64,000 nucleotides of DNA, from positions 1 to 64,000 of the forward strand of contig NZ_BLYC01000016.1 in assembly GCF_019721995.1 (NCBI RefSeq). Reading direction: 5' to 3'. The position numbers and the translations under genes were made by a program. Below the pieces are notes generated by a model. The model was not told the origin of the DNA. It searched no databases and was given only the letters and a program-made list of their open reading frames with translations. Source of the stretch: Bathymodiolus japonicus methanotrophic gill symbiont (GTDB lineage: Bacteria > Pseudomonadota > Gammaproteobacteria > Methylococcales > Methylomonadaceae). Of this stretch, positions 47,869 through 57,273 are shown in pieces (position 1 is the stretch's first letter; every line of letters starts with the position of its first letter).

Positions 47869-48192
47869 TTATTGGGTCGTGGAGTTAAATAAGTTGATTT
47901 CAGCAATATCGCAGAGCTTAGCCAGGGCCGAGAGTTGCGCGGGAATATGTTCAAAGCTGAGTTCTGTTTGCAATGTGCGTGCTAATCTGATCCATTCTAT
48001 AAGCAAAGCTAATCCTGCGCTATCAATTTTACCTAGTTGCCGTAAGTCTATTTTAATCAATGCAGGTGATTGCGCAAAATTTAACATCTTTGCACTGTTT
48101 TTATTAATGCTGCTGAAAGTCAAGTCACCCTTAATGAGATAGTGACCCCGTGCAGTTGAGAGAATTTCTATCGCGGACATTGAGCTATTCAT
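47869..48192 (-). CDS. mlaB: STAS-domain protein of the Mla system
   Basis: This cytoplasmic STAS subunit binds the MlaF ATPase and is needed for the MlaFEDB lipid transporter. The start is set at 48192 (MNSSMSAIEIL), just inside the mlaD end; 48180 is an alternative. The core IDLRQLGKIDSAGLALLIEW carries the conserved STAS serine/threonine region. The length of 107 residues is normal. Confidence 0.85.
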   Translation of the reverse strand: MNSSMSAIEILSTARGHYLIKGDLTFSSINKNSAKMLNFAQSPALIKIDLRQLGKIDSAGLALLIEWIRLARTLQTELSFEHIPAQLSALAKLCDIAEINLFNSTTQ

Positions 48193-48664
48193 CTTTATCC
48201 GATGGATTAAACAGAAACTGGCTAATAAGCCGCTCCAGCACAAGCGCTGACTGTGTAAGCTCGATACTGTCGCCTTGCTGTAAAAAATCGTCCAGGCCGC
48301 CAGGGCTTAGGCCGATATATTTATCACCTAGCAAGCCTGAGGTCAGGATGCTCGCCGAGGTGTCGCTAGGCAGATTGTTATAACGCGCATCAATGCGCAT
48401 GGTCACCAGCGCATCATAATTTGCAGTATCGAAACTGATTGCTGTTACACGGCCTATAGGCACTCCAGCCATAGACACCAGTGCCTTGCTTTTTAGGCCG
48501 CCGACATTGTCAAAGTGGGCGTTGAGAGTATAGCTGCCATTATCTTGCAAGTCGCTGAAATTACTGACTTGCAGAGCAAGAAAGAACAGCGCAGCAATGC
48601 ACAGGCTAACAAACAGGCCAACTAAAATTTCTATGGATTTGCTGTGCATATTAGTTTGCTCCAT
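48185..48664 (-). CDS. mlaD: Mla phospholipid transporter, MCE subunit
   Basis: MlaD forms the periplasmic hexameric ring that hands phospholipids between MlaC and the MlaFE core. An N-terminal membrane anchor (IEILVGLFVSLCIAALFFLA) is followed by one MCE domain (LNAHFDNVGGLKSKALVSMA, GVPIGRVTAI, LLGDKYIGLSPGG). 159 residues is typical. It overlaps mlaE by 14 bp and mlaB by 8 bp. Confidence 0.93.
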   Translation of the reverse strand: MEQTNMHSKSIEILVGLFVSLCIAALFFLALQVSNFSDLQDNGSYTLNAHFDNVGGLKSKALVSMAGVPIGRVTAISFDTANYDALVTMRIDARYNNLPSDTSASILTSGLLGDKYIGLSPGGLDDFLQQGDSIELTQSALVLERLISQFLFNPSDKDE

Positions 48665-49430
48665 ACATAAGCGCAGTTAATAAAAAATCAAATAGTAGAA
48701 TGGCAAAAGCAGAGTTGACTACGGTACGAGTAGTGGCGCGACTAATGCCAGCTGAGGTAGGTGTTGCATCATAGCCTTCAAACAGGGCAACCCAGGAAAC
48801 CAGCCAGGCAAAAATAATGCTCTTGATAATGCCATTAATAATATCTTCATGAAAATCAATCGCACTCTGCATTTGTGACCAGTAAGAGCCAGCATCTACG
48901 TTGAGTAATTCCACGCCGGCCAGATATCCGCCCATGACCCCGATAGCACTAAATAAGGCGGCTAATAAAGGTAGGGATATAAAGCCGGCAAAAAAACGAG
49001 GTGCAATAATATACTTTAACGGATCTATTGCCATCATTTCCATCGCGGAAAGTTGCTCGGTTGCTTTCATTAAGCCAATTTCTGCAGTTAGGGCAGAGCC
49101 AGCGCGCCCGGCAAATAATAAGGCGCTAACCACTGGCCCTAGTTCTCTGACCAAAGACGCTGCGACCATAACTCCTAGAGCGGACTCGGCACCAAAAGTT
49201 GATAAGGTGTAGACTCCCTGTAATCCGAGAACCATGCCGACAAATAGTCCGGCGATTGCAATCAGCCAGAAAGTCAGTGCGCCGATATTGTAGAGCTGTT
49301 TAATCAGTAGGCTAGGGCGGCTTAATGTGTAGCCCAGTCCGCTAAGTATCGCCCACAAAAAAAGGCTGCTGCGGCCTAATTTTGCGATAAATTGTAAACT
49401 GGAATGCCCCAGTGACTGGAAGAATTTCAT
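48651..49430 (-). CDS. mlaE: Mla phospholipid transporter, permease subunit
   Basis: This inner-membrane permease dimer moves lipids through the MlaFEDB complex. It has 259 residues with about five helices. Conserved segments are GLFVGMVLGLQGVYTLSTFG, VVSALLFAGRAGSALTAEIG, and LMKATEQLSAMEMMAIDPLK, which contacts the ATPase. Translational coupling to mlaD is indicated by their overlap, and mlaF ends six bases upstream. Confidence 0.94.
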   Translation of the reverse strand: MKFFQSLGHSSLQFIAKLGRSSLFLWAILSGLGYTLSRPSLLIKQLYNIGALTFWLIAIAGLFVGMVLGLQGVYTLSTFGAESALGVMVAASLVRELGPVVSALLFAGRAGSALTAEIGLMKATEQLSAMEMMAIDPLKYIIAPRFFAGFISLPLLAALFSAIGVMGGYLAGVELLNVDAGSYWSQMQSAIDFHEDIINGIIKSIIFAWLVSWVALFEGYDATPTSAGISRATTRTVVNSAFAILLFDFLLTALMYGAN

Positions 49431-49435
49431 AATGA

Positions 49436-50224
49436 TTAGGGGCTGTCAAGCAGGTCATCAGCGAGGCCCGGTGCCGGGTAATGAAACGGCACCGGGCCAT
49501 CGGCTTTACCGTGCATAAATTGTCTAACCCACTCTGAGTATGCATTGTAAAGTTCTTTGGGCGTACCTTGTCCGGTGATTTTTCCTTCCGAAATAAGGTA
49601 AATATAATCCGCGATAGTCGCTGTTTCCTGCACATCATGAGAAACAACGATGCTAGTTAAATGTAAGGTTTGATTCAGTGTCTGAATAAGTTTGACCAGT
49701 ACCCCAAGGGAAATCGGGTCTTGTCCGGTAAAGGGCTCATCATACATGATCATTTCAGGATCCAGTGCCAGCGCTCTTGCCATAGCCACGCGCCGCGCCA
49801 TGCCGCCAGATAGCTCGCTAGGCATTAGCTCTCTTGCCCCGCGTAAGCCTACTGCATTGAGCTTCATTAACACCAGGGTGCGTATCATCGATTCGGGAAG
49901 CTGGGTATGCTCTCGGATGGGAAAGGCAATATTGTCGTACACGGACATATCGGTTAATAACGCGCCACTTTGAAATAGCATGCCCATTTGCTTGCGCAGC
50001 TGATACAATTTAGCCTGGGATAGTTGGTGTACGTTTTGCTGGTTAATTAAAATTGTACCGCTATCCGGTTGCAGTTGCCCTGCGATCAATTTTAATAAGG
50101 TGGTTTTTCCAGTGCCACTTGGCCCCATGATCGCAGTAATTTTATGCGGCTGGATATCCATAGAGATATCATCAAAAATTTTTCTGTCGCCACGTGAGAA
50201 AGTTAAATTACGGATGCAAATCAT
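49436..50224 (-). CDS. mlaF: Mla phospholipid transporter, ATP-binding subunit
   Basis: This ABC ATPase drives lipid transport. The start is set at 50224 (MICIRNLTFSRGDRKIFDDI), the standard N-terminus; the frame upstream to 50272 has no family support. Walker A is GPSGTGKTT, the signature is LSGGMARRVAMARAL, Walker B is MIMYDEPFTGQDP, and the switch histidine is in SHDVQET. It is first in the operon mlaFEDB-murA-hisG-hisD. Confidence 0.94.
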   Translation of the reverse strand: MICIRNLTFSRGDRKIFDDISMDIQPHKITAIMGPSGTGKTTLLKLIAGQLQPDSGTILINQQNVHQLSQAKLYQLRKQMGMLFQSGALLTDMSVYDNIAFPIREHTQLPESMIRTLVLMKLNAVGLRGARELMPSELSGGMARRVAMARALALDPEMIMYDEPFTGQDPISLGVLVKLIQTLNQTLHLTSIVVSHDVQETATIADYIYLISEGKITGQGTPKELYNAYSEWVRQFMHGKADGPVPFHYPAPGLADDLLDSP

Positions 50225-50397
50225 GGGAATATATTTATTAGCGCCCCGAAAAAATAGACTATTATAGTGCAAACAAGTGTTTACAGCTATTTTAAATCCT
50301 TAGTGCGTTGCATCAGATTGATCATGTTATGAGTCATTAAAGAGTTAGCGAATAACGGAGGTAGTTGTTTTGGCCTATGGCGGAATGCAGGAGTGTA

Positions 50398-51828
50398 TCA
50401 AAATAACTTTTGTACTGACGGATAATCAGTTTTGCCGTTAGATAAAGTGGGTAATGTATCCAGCACTAAAAATTTACAGGGCTGCATATAAGGGGGAAGT
50501 TGCTGACGTAAGGGCTTAATTGTTTCCGCGAGGTTCGAGCTGCTTTTTAAAACGATTGCAGCAGCAGGACGCTGGCCACTGGCCTGATCTTTAATACCCA
50601 CCACTGCACTATTTTGCACGCCGTTAAGCTGGTTGATACATTGCTCTATTTCAGCGGGTTCTACTCGGTAGCCGGAGCATTTTAACATGCGATCCAGGCG
50701 GCCATGATAGAGCAATTCGCCTTGCACATTTAGCGAGACTTTATCGCCCGTCGGGTAGTATTGTGTAGTCTGTGGTTTAAGCTGGCCCTGTTGCCAGTAG
50801 CCGGAAAAATTATTTAGGCTATCAACTAAAAGCTCAGCTGTCACAGGGTCGATGTCTAATTTTGCGGCACCAGCTGCACGCCCTATAGGAATAGTATGGT
50901 CGGGGCTTAAGCGCTGACGCTCAACTTGCCAGTAACAACAAACATTGGTTTCGGTAGGACCATATAAATTATACAGTGCTGTATCAGCCAGTAAATAAGC
51001 TAGTTTGATTAAATTCTGACTAGGGAACACTTCACCGGCAAATAATAAGCGTTTTAAATGAGGTAAGGGGGTTGTTGCTAATGCGCCTTTAAGGGCGACA
51101 AAGCTCAATATAGAAGGTACTGTGTACCATATTGTTATTTTATGTTCGCTTAGCCAGGCAGTTAAACGACTAGGCGACAAGCTAAAGCGTGCGGGGAGAA
51201 AATACACGCTTGCACCCGATGCCAGGCTACTGAATAAATCAAAAATAGATAAGTCAAAATGAAATGGAGCCAGGCTGGCAATGCGGTCTTGCTGATCCAG
51301 TTTAAAAGTATAGCTCGCCCAACTGGAAAAATTTAACAATGCCTGATGACTTAATGCAACGCCTTTAGGTTTGCCCGTAGAACCTGAGGTATAGAGTATG
51401 GCGGCAAGGTCGGTGTTATTGGCTTGGGGGGGGGTATGGATGTGCACGTCGTTTAAGAGTAGCTGGCTTATATCCAGCCACAGGTGTTTGTTTTCTAGCC
51501 AGTCAGGAGCTGAGCCTCGGCCGATAATAAAGCTGGGCCGGGCATCGTGGATAATAAAGTTTAAGCGTGTTGCAGGGTTTTTAATATCCAGTGGCAGATA
51601 GATTGCGCCGACATGTAACACGCCATAAATACAGCTTGCCGCATCAATGCCACGATCCAGGGCAATGGCGATACACTGATCTTTTACGTGTTTATTGGTT
51701 AAGAAAGTTGCTATTTTTTCTATACGCGTTTTAAATTCCGCATAACTGATGCTTGTGTTTTCTTCAATAAGCGCGGAGTTATCAGGCGATTGATCGCATT
51801 GTTGAAAAAAAGGGCTAATGATATTCAT
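50398..51828 (-). CDS. Stand-alone adenylation (AMP-binding) enzyme
   Basis: This member of the acyl/aminoacyl adenylate-forming family probably loads an amino or other acid onto the ACP encoded upstream. Core motifs are present: YTSGSTGKPKGVALSH, FDLSIFDLFSSLASGA, NLYGPTETNVC, YPTGDKV, GRLDRMLKCSGYRVEP and the catalytic lysine in LSNGKTDY. 476 residues is the usual length for a free-standing domain without a carrier. The layout with a condensation-like gene and an ACP gene suggests a small nonribosomal assembly. The substrate cannot be read. Confidence 0.85.
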   Translation of the reverse strand: MNIISPFFQQCDQSPDNSALIEENTSISYAEFKTRIEKIATFLTNKHVKDQCIAIALDRGIDAASCIYGVLHVGAIYLPLDIKNPATRLNFIIHDARPSFIIGRGSAPDWLENKHLWLDISQLLLNDVHIHTPPQANNTDLAAILYTSGSTGKPKGVALSHQALLNFSSWASYTFKLDQQDRIASLAPFHFDLSIFDLFSSLASGASVYFLPARFSLSPSRLTAWLSEHKITIWYTVPSILSFVALKGALATTPLPHLKRLLFAGEVFPSQNLIKLAYLLADTALYNLYGPTETNVCCYWQVERQRLSPDHTIPIGRAAGAAKLDIDPVTAELLVDSLNNFSGYWQQGQLKPQTTQYYPTGDKVSLNVQGELLYHGRLDRMLKCSGYRVEPAEIEQCINQLNGVQNSAVVGIKDQASGQRPAAAIVLKSSSNLAETIKPLRQQLPPYMQPCKFLVLDTLPTLSNGKTDYPSVQKLF

Positions 51829-51839
51829 GTGGCAGTAAT

Positions 51840-51894
51840 GAGGTCGTGGCTTTAGCCCGCCATTCTTGTATAGCGGGCTAAAGCCACGACCTAT
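51840..51894. repeat. REP-A hairpin pair
   Basis: GAGGTCGTGGCTTTAGCCCGCC and its inverted partner lie in the gap between the condensation-like and adenylation genes, which are on the same strand. The REP could allow partial termination inside the operon. Confidence 0.8.
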
Positions 51895-51923
51895 AGTTCG
51901 ATTAATTATTAGTGTTTTGAGAT

Positions 51924-53270
51924 CTACTCTGTCAATAACTCTTCCAGCACATTTTTATGCAATGCCTCAATCTGCTCTTCAGTAAACAAAGGTTCGATAA
52001 AATTGTAACTCAGTGTTAATTGCTGGTTAAATTGGCAGCTTAAAAAGGCAATGGCGGGCGGGCTGCTAATCTGGCACAGGTGATAAATTTTTGTAATATC
52101 GGAGTTAAAAAAAGACGCATTGGATAAGTTCACATTGCCGATATCAGAAAACCAGAATGAGCTACGATCAGTGCCTGTGCGCATAGAGTTACGTAGTTTT
52201 TCTCCGTGTTGCGCTAAAGACAACCAGCTGGCTGCCCACATAATAGGCAGAAAAGCATAGTCGAGCTTCTCGCGTATGGTGTTTGTGTTTTGTTGTTTTA
52301 AATGCTGAAAAAGGGCGGCTCTGTCCGGTAATAGTGATTTCGGTGCCTGGGCAAATAAGGGGGCAACATGATTGCTTAGCAAAGGGCTTAACGCTTTGTT
52401 CCTGCGTAAATTGAAGGCGTATGGCGTGCAATATGCTTCACCAGCCTGGTCAGGGTTCATCTTATTCAAGGCGCGCATAAAGCAGCCTATATAATATAAG
52501 CTGCCCCCGGTTAAGCCTACGTGTTGTCGGTTCAGTTTATTAATGGCCTGAGTTTGCCCGATGCTAAGTGTGAATGTTTTAAAATTTAATTGTTTGGGGG
52601 CTTTGCTGGTATCGGCATGAATAATACTTTGTAGTGTATCAAGCTGGCTAATATAGCGTTTAGCTTTAATAAACATGAGCACTTTTTGCCACCATCTATA
52701 TTTAGCTAACTGCTGGTTTACTAGCGGCTCAAGTTTAGGAAAATCAAATTGTTTCCGTTGCTCTGCATCATCAGTACAGAGGTACCTTAAAATTAAATCA
52801 GCTCCTTTGGCATCGCAAAAAGGATGAATCCAGCGCATTAAGAAAGTGTTTTTATTGGCACTTTGAATAAGGTGGAATTCCAGGGCTGGAATGGTTTCGC
52901 GTGCTTGCAGGTGATTAAGTAATTGCTGTACCGTTTGATGATGAAACTCTGCTTCGTTTGAGCTGTCGGTAGTTTTGTGTTGATGAAATAAGGGGTGCTT
53001 ATGTTCGCGTTGGCACCAAAAGAAACGCTTGCCACGCTGCTGCAAGCTGGCAAAAACCAGTGGAAAACGCTGGCTAAATTCGTGAATGCGTTGCTCTATG
53101 GCAGTACTATCAGGCGCGCTAGCAAGCTCTAGGGCAAAGCCACACTGACTGCCTGGCATGTTTTCCTGGCGGATTTCCTCATCCATAGCCAGGGTAAAGC
53201 AATCAGAAGGGTTGAGGATCTGGATAATATCGTCAGTGGCGGTGCTCATGTTTTGTGCTGCAGTATCCAC
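51924..53270 (-). CDS. Condensation-domain-like acyltransferase
   Basis: A 448-residue protein with the overall layout of the chloramphenicol-acetyltransferase/condensation superfamily. The motif HPFCDAKGADLIL (about residue 145) resembles the HHxxxDG active site but has only one histidine in place of two. SSFWFSDIGNVNLSNA fits the second half. It overlaps the ACP gene by 25 bp, so it very likely acts on that carrier protein. The product is unknown. Alternatives are a wax-ester-synthase-like or lipid-modifying acyltransferase. Confidence 0.65.
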   Translation of the reverse strand: MDTAAQNMSTATDDIIQILNPSDCFTLAMDEEIRQENMPGSQCGFALELASAPDSTAIEQRIHEFSQRFPLVFASLQQRGKRFFWCQREHKHPLFHQHKTTDSSNEAEFHHQTVQQLLNHLQARETIPALEFHLIQSANKNTFLMRWIHPFCDAKGADLILRYLCTDDAEQRKQFDFPKLEPLVNQQLAKYRWWQKVLMFIKAKRYISQLDTLQSIIHADTSKAPKQLNFKTFTLSIGQTQAINKLNRQHVGLTGGSLYYIGCFMRALNKMNPDQAGEAYCTPYAFNLRRNKALSPLLSNHVAPLFAQAPKSLLPDRAALFQHLKQQNTNTIREKLDYAFLPIMWAASWLSLAQHGEKLRNSMRTGTDRSSFWFSDIGNVNLSNASFFNSDITKIYHLCQISSPPAIAFLSCQFNQQLTLSYNFIEPLFTEEQIEALHKNVLEELLTE

Positions 53271-53482
53271 TGTTCCAGGGCGTTAAATGAATTGACATTA
53301 TCAGGGTCAATTTCAGAGTCAGGAAGGGTGATATTAAATTGTTCTTCTATATGCATAATCAGGCGCATAATCCCCATGCTATCCAGACCTGCTTCCAGTA
53401 AGTCATCATCATCAGAAAATTTATCCGGCTCTGCGACAAAAATAAGTTCGTTAAAAATAAATTCGCGTAGTTGTTGTTTCAT
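53246..53482 (-). CDS. Acyl carrier protein
   Basis: 78 residues with the phosphopantetheine-attachment motif GLDSMGIMRL (Ser35). The N-terminus (MKQQLREFIFNELIF) and acidic helices are typical of free-standing carriers of secondary metabolism rather than the fatty-acid AcpP, whose motif is usually DSLD. It is first of the ACP/condensation/adenylation trio on the minus strand. Confidence 0.88.
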   Translation of the reverse strand: MKQQLREFIFNELIFVAEPDKFSDDDDLLEAGLDSMGIMRLIMHIEEQFNITLPDSEIDPDNVNSFNALEQWILQHKT

Positions 53483-53545
53483 ATCAGCGTGCTGGTAAGT
53501 TTCACTGTGTTGTGCGAGAGGGAAAAAGGTTCTATACAGGTGTGG

Positions 53546-54505
53546 CTAATCTTCTAGCTGTTGCAAACCATCCAGATACCATTTAGCCTGCATGCTGTTT
53601 TTTGGTTTGATAAAAGTCCATACTTCACGTACTTTCTCTGGATGGGCGCTGATATCTTCACGCATCAGGGAGTCAAATAGGACCACGGCTTCCAGGTCAG
53701 TCCCTATTTCCCGGACTTCCAGTAGTTCAGCTTCAACTTTTAAGACATCTGTATGATTCTCGCTAGGCAAATTGCGCAACTGTGCCTGAATTTCGGCAAA
53801 TACCTTGTCAGTCGTCAAGCCACGAATTTCAGCAAGGTCTCTTTTGTCCCAGGCAGCTTGTAGCATTTTAAATGCCCCTTTTGCACCTTCCAGGAAATCC
53901 TGTTCATCGAAATCTTTGGGTAATACAATAGCATCCTCAATCAGCTTTTCGTCAAGCTGGTCGTTGTCTGTATTGAAGTTTGTCTGAGTCTTGCTGGAAA
54001 ATATATCGGTATCAAAGTCGGCAGTCTTTGCAGGTGTAGTATTTGCGCGCGGGTAGTTGCTAGATACAGGCTTCGCATGCGTGTAACCTGCATAATTATT
54101 GCGGCGACTTATAGGACTTCTGGCTTTAGCAGCGAAGAGCTTAAATAGCAGGTAGGCAATTCCACCAAAGACCAGGATATCCATAAAGTTAAAGTTCTCA
54201 AACGCACCGCCAAAAAATAGCGAACCTAATAAACCGCCTAGTGCCAGGCCTCCCAATAAGCCCATTAGGCCTCCACGTCTAGACATGGTTTGTCGGGCTG
54301 ATTGGTTTTTATTATAAGCCTGTTGCTGGCTGGGTGTTTTTTTCGCTGGGCGGGATGCTTTGCGAGAGTATGACTTATTGTATTTTGACATGCTGCCAAA
54401 TGAGCGGGCACCGTCAAAACGCTTGGCTTCAGCATCGGATATGCCTGCAAAAGACAGGCTGGCTGTAATAATAATGGCTAAAAAGAAGCTGGATAATTTA
54501 TTCAT
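53546..54505 (-). CDS. Tim44-like domain membrane protein
   Basis: 319 residues. A signal segment (MNKLSSFFLAIIITASLSFA) is followed by a basic, Ser/Gln-rich stretch. Gly-rich hydrophobic segments come next (LMGLLGGLALGGLLGSLFFG and FMDILVFGGIAYLLFKLF). The C-terminal Tim44-like domain reads FDEQDFLEGAKGAFKMLQAA, ... VREVWTFIKPKNSMQAKWYL and LDGLQQLED. Such proteins are widespread in Proteobacteria as inner-membrane proteins of unclear role. It lies 60 bp from the ACP gene on the same strand; any functional link is unproven. Confidence 0.82.
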   Translation of the reverse strand: MNKLSSFFLAIIITASLSFAGISDAEAKRFDGARSFGSMSKYNKSYSRKASRPAKKTPSQQQAYNKNQSARQTMSRRGGLMGLLGGLALGGLLGSLFFGGAFENFNFMDILVFGGIAYLLFKLFAAKARSPISRRNNYAGYTHAKPVSSNYPRANTTPAKTADFDTDIFSSKTQTNFNTDNDQLDEKLIEDAIVLPKDFDEQDFLEGAKGAFKMLQAAWDKRDLAEIRGLTTDKVFAEIQAQLRNLPSENHTDVLKVEAELLEVREIGTDLEAVVLFDSLMREDISAHPEKVREVWTFIKPKNSMQAKWYLDGLQQLED

Positions 54506-54570
54506 AGTGACCCGTAGGTAATTTATTGTCTATAAAACATGTTATTAATATATGGCCAATTACTTAAAAA

Positions 54571-54679
54571 ACCTGAAGTTTCCCAATTATTGAGTAGCTG
54601 AAATACACAATGCTGGTGTATCGAGGTTTATTTTAGGTGGTTTTGCCATGTTTATAGCAAACCCCTACTTAATTCCCCT
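54571..54679. mobile_element. MITE-beta copy 6, right half missing
   Basis: It starts ACCTGAAGTTTCCCAATT and follows the family to CTTAATTCCCC, then stops. It lies between the Tim44-like and purM genes. Confidence 0.8.
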
Positions 54680-54701
54680 AAATGAATATTTGCGGAAAAA
54701 A

Positions 54702-54724
54702 CAGCGGACTGAAGTCCGCTCTAC
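54702..54724. repeat. REP-B hairpin
   Basis: A reversed REP-B palindrome (GCGGACTGAAGTCCGCTCTAC) overlaps the purM stop codon region. Confidence 0.75.
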
Positions 54725-55791
54725 ACCGCGTGGTAATTTACTTGCTTTTGATTTGGCGAATTGACAATTTCACCGACGCTAAAAGCTTGCTCACCTTGTT
54801 CAATTAAGCAGGCGATAGTAGCTGCTTCATCCTCTGCTGCAACACAGACTATCATGCCGATACCGCAGTTAAATGTAGTCAGCATATCCGCCTGGGTGAT
54901 ATTTCCCTGCTCTTGTAGCCATTGGAAAATAGCTGGAAACTGCCAGGCATTAAGATTGATGCTGGCACTTATGCCTTCAGGTAGTACGCGCGGTAAATTC
55001 TCGGTAATGCCGCCACCGGTAATATGCGCCATGGCATGCACGGGCACTTGTTTAATTAGTTCCAATAGCGACTTAACATAAATGCGCGTAGGTTCGAGTA
55101 AGTGCTCGGCTAGGGGCTTGTCATCCAGTGTTTCAGTCAGCGGGATATTACTACGTTCTATCACCTTACGAATTAAGGAATAGCCATTTGAGTGAGGGCC
55201 TGAAGAGGCTATGCCGATTAATTTATCACCCGCAGCGACCTTGCTACCATCAATAATTGCCGCTTTTTCTACAATGCCGACACAGAAACCAGCCAGGTCA
55301 TATTCACCATCTGCATACATACCCGGCATTTCGGCAGTTTCGCCACCGACTAAAGCGGCTCCTGCCAGTTCGCAACCTTTACCGATACCTTCAATAACGG
55401 CGGCAGCGGTATCGACATCCAGTTTACCGGTAGCAAAATAATCCAGGAAAAAAAGTGATTCAGCGCCTTGTACGATAATGTCGTTAACACACATACCAAC
55501 CAGGTCTATGCCGACTGTATTGTGTGTATTGAGATCTATGGCAAGTTTAAGTTTTGTGCCCACACCATCAGTACCAGACACCAGAATAGGCTGTTTATAA
55601 CGCTCCAGGGGCAGCTCAAACATCGAGCTAAAACCGCCCAGGCCAGACATAACGCCAGGCGTCCGGGTTTTTTCCGCAATTGGCTTAATGCGCTCGACAA
55701 GTGTATTACCTGCCTCTATATCAACGCCTGCACTTTTATAGTTTAAGCTCTCTGGTTTATGTTCGCTCACAAGGGTACTCTTAACAGTCAA
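54721..55791 (-). CDS. purM: Phosphoribosylformylglycinamidine cyclo-ligase
   Basis: AIR synthetase, the fifth step of purine synthesis, ATP-dependent. It has 356 residues. Segments include [64 protein letters not shown] and [17 protein letters not shown]. The start at 55791 lies in a divergent arrangement with a DUF2066 gene, an arrangement seen in other Gammaproteobacteria. purN is not adjacent here. Confidence 0.96.
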   Translation of the reverse strand: MTVKSTLVSEHKPESLNYKSAGVDIEAGNTLVERIKPIAEKTRTPGVMSGLGGFSSMFELPLERYKQPILVSGTDGVGTKLKLAIDLNTHNTVGIDLVGMCVNDIIVQGAESLFFLDYFATGKLDVDTAAAVIEGIGKGCELAGAALVGGETAEMPGMYADGEYDLAGFCVGIVEKAAIIDGSKVAAGDKLIGIASSGPHSNGYSLIRKVIERSNIPLTETLDDKPLAEHLLEPTRIYVKSLLELIKQVPVHAMAHITGGGITENLPRVLPEGISASINLNAWQFPAIFQWLQEQGNITQADMLTTFNCGIGMIVCVAAEDEAATIACLIEQGEQAFSVGEIVNSPNQKQVNYHAV

Positions 55792-55866
55792 AATAAATTA
55801 TAGTGAGCGCTTATTGTACAAGACAAACTAAGGATACGAAATTGCTTATCAGGTTTTTATTACTTT

Positions 55867-56161
55867 CGCTGAAAATCAGGGAAACGGAGCCTAAGCGAAG
55901 TGATGATTTTTAGTCCGCGATAGCCGTAGGGCCGTTGTTTTGTCGGAGTCTGAGCGTTAGCGAAGGTGGAGACAAAATAAAAGGCCATCCGACACGGCGT
56001 CAAGTCATTTGGAGCCTATGTTCCGACCCCTTGTTGGGTCGGGACGAGGTGACGAGGACGAATCGGGGCCGCCGGAGGCATAAGTGGTCGCGTTAAGTTT
56101 TTGCTGCTTGCTTGGGCTGGGATGCCCAAAACAAGCTTTCGCAAAAATAGCGACTCCCCGC
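55867..56161 (+). repeat. Type 4 hairpin element (295 bp)
   Basis: It begins CGCTGAAAATCAGGG and ends GACTCCCCGC. The 5' flank is CTTT. It has the same orientation as its host gene, unlike the copies in minus-strand genes. Confidence 0.92.
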
Positions 56162-56874
56162 ATTGCTTGCTTAATACATACAGTGTTGTTGCGGGGGGAA
56201 GTGGAAGGGTTGTTTGCTGTTGAAGTGAGCGTGCATAGTCAATCGCGTGAAGATCGAAATAAAGCACTAGGCAAGGCACTGGAGAAAGTCACCAGTCGCT
56301 TGACTAGCGATAATGAGTTCACCCAGAACCCAGTCGTCAAATCTGCCTTGGATAATGCGGCTGCGTATGAGGATCAGTATCAATATTTACAAATTCCTGA
56401 TCGTACTGGAAAAAACTCGTCACGCGTGTTGCGTGTTACTTTTAATCAAGACGCAGTAATGGCGTTTATGTGTGATAGTGGCTTAGCTATCTGGGGTGCT
56501 GACCGTGATAAAACGCTATTATGGCTAGTTATCGAGCAAGGAGGTAAGCAAGGTTTTTTTGGATGTGGAACAGGATATCGAGATTAATATAGCCTTGGAA
56601 AATGCTGCAAAAGCTCACGGTATCCCGCCATTATTGCCCTTAATGGATCTGGAAGAAAAACAGTCTATCTCTGTTAAAGAGTTACTAGCTACTGATGCGG
56701 AGAAAATATTAGTGGTATCTGCACGTTATGATGTCGCTTCAATATTATCCGCAAAGCTGGTCAAGCAACGCAGATGCTGGCGCTCGGAATGGGCTTTACA
56801 TTTTAATAATAAGGTCGAGCGCTGGACGAATGCCTGTAGCGATTTAAAAACCAACCTAGACCATGCAATGCAAC

Positions 56875-57134
56875 CGCTGTCAGCCCCGGACGGGCTGATA
56901 GTCTCCAGAAGGCGCAGGGAAATTTGCCAATCCGAAGTGCGCGATAGCGCGCGAGGGAGGCTAAAATTTTATCCCGAATAGCCGTAGAGCCATTTGTGGT
57001 AGCCATGACTGAGCTGCTTTGTGCTCAGTCTGTGGCGGACGCAGGGCGGCTGGAGCATCTCCTATTCGCTGCGTAGGTGAACGAATTACGGCGACAGGAG
57101 TCCCGGAATTTCGTGAGGTAGCATGGCGCGCCTG
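56875..57134 (+). repeat. Type 2 hairpin element (260 bp)
   Basis: It begins CGCTGTCAGCCCCGG and ends GGCGCGCCTG. The 5' flank is CAAC. It lies near the 3' end of the DUF2066 gene, in the same orientation as that gene. Confidence 0.92.
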
Positions 57135-57273
57135 AATGGCGAGGTTAGTTTCACGGCCTCAATTGATAGGGGGACACTGATGTCTTTCTTGTCACTAAAA
57201 ACATGATAATTCAAAAGTGCGCATGAGTTTCTTAGTCCGGCTAGCTAAAAAAATAGAGGAACTCAGTCGATAA

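Larger units (their letters stand above)
55834..57205 (+). pseudogene. DUF2066 exported protein gene, interrupted by two elements
   Basis: The coding sequence begins near 55834, where ATA stands in place of a start codon, and a short signal-like segment (NCLSGFYYF-IACLIHTVLL) is split by a type 4 element that can be removed in frame. The DUF2066 body reads GEVEGLFAVEVSVHSQSRED, DRTGKNSSRVLRVTFNQDAV and LLWLVIEQGGKQ. An extra T in a T7 run near 56557 shifts the frame before DVEQDIEINIALENAAKAHG. A type 2 element at 56875 cuts the end, and the frames beyond it do not rejoin cleanly. The function of the family is unknown. Confidence 0.8.
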
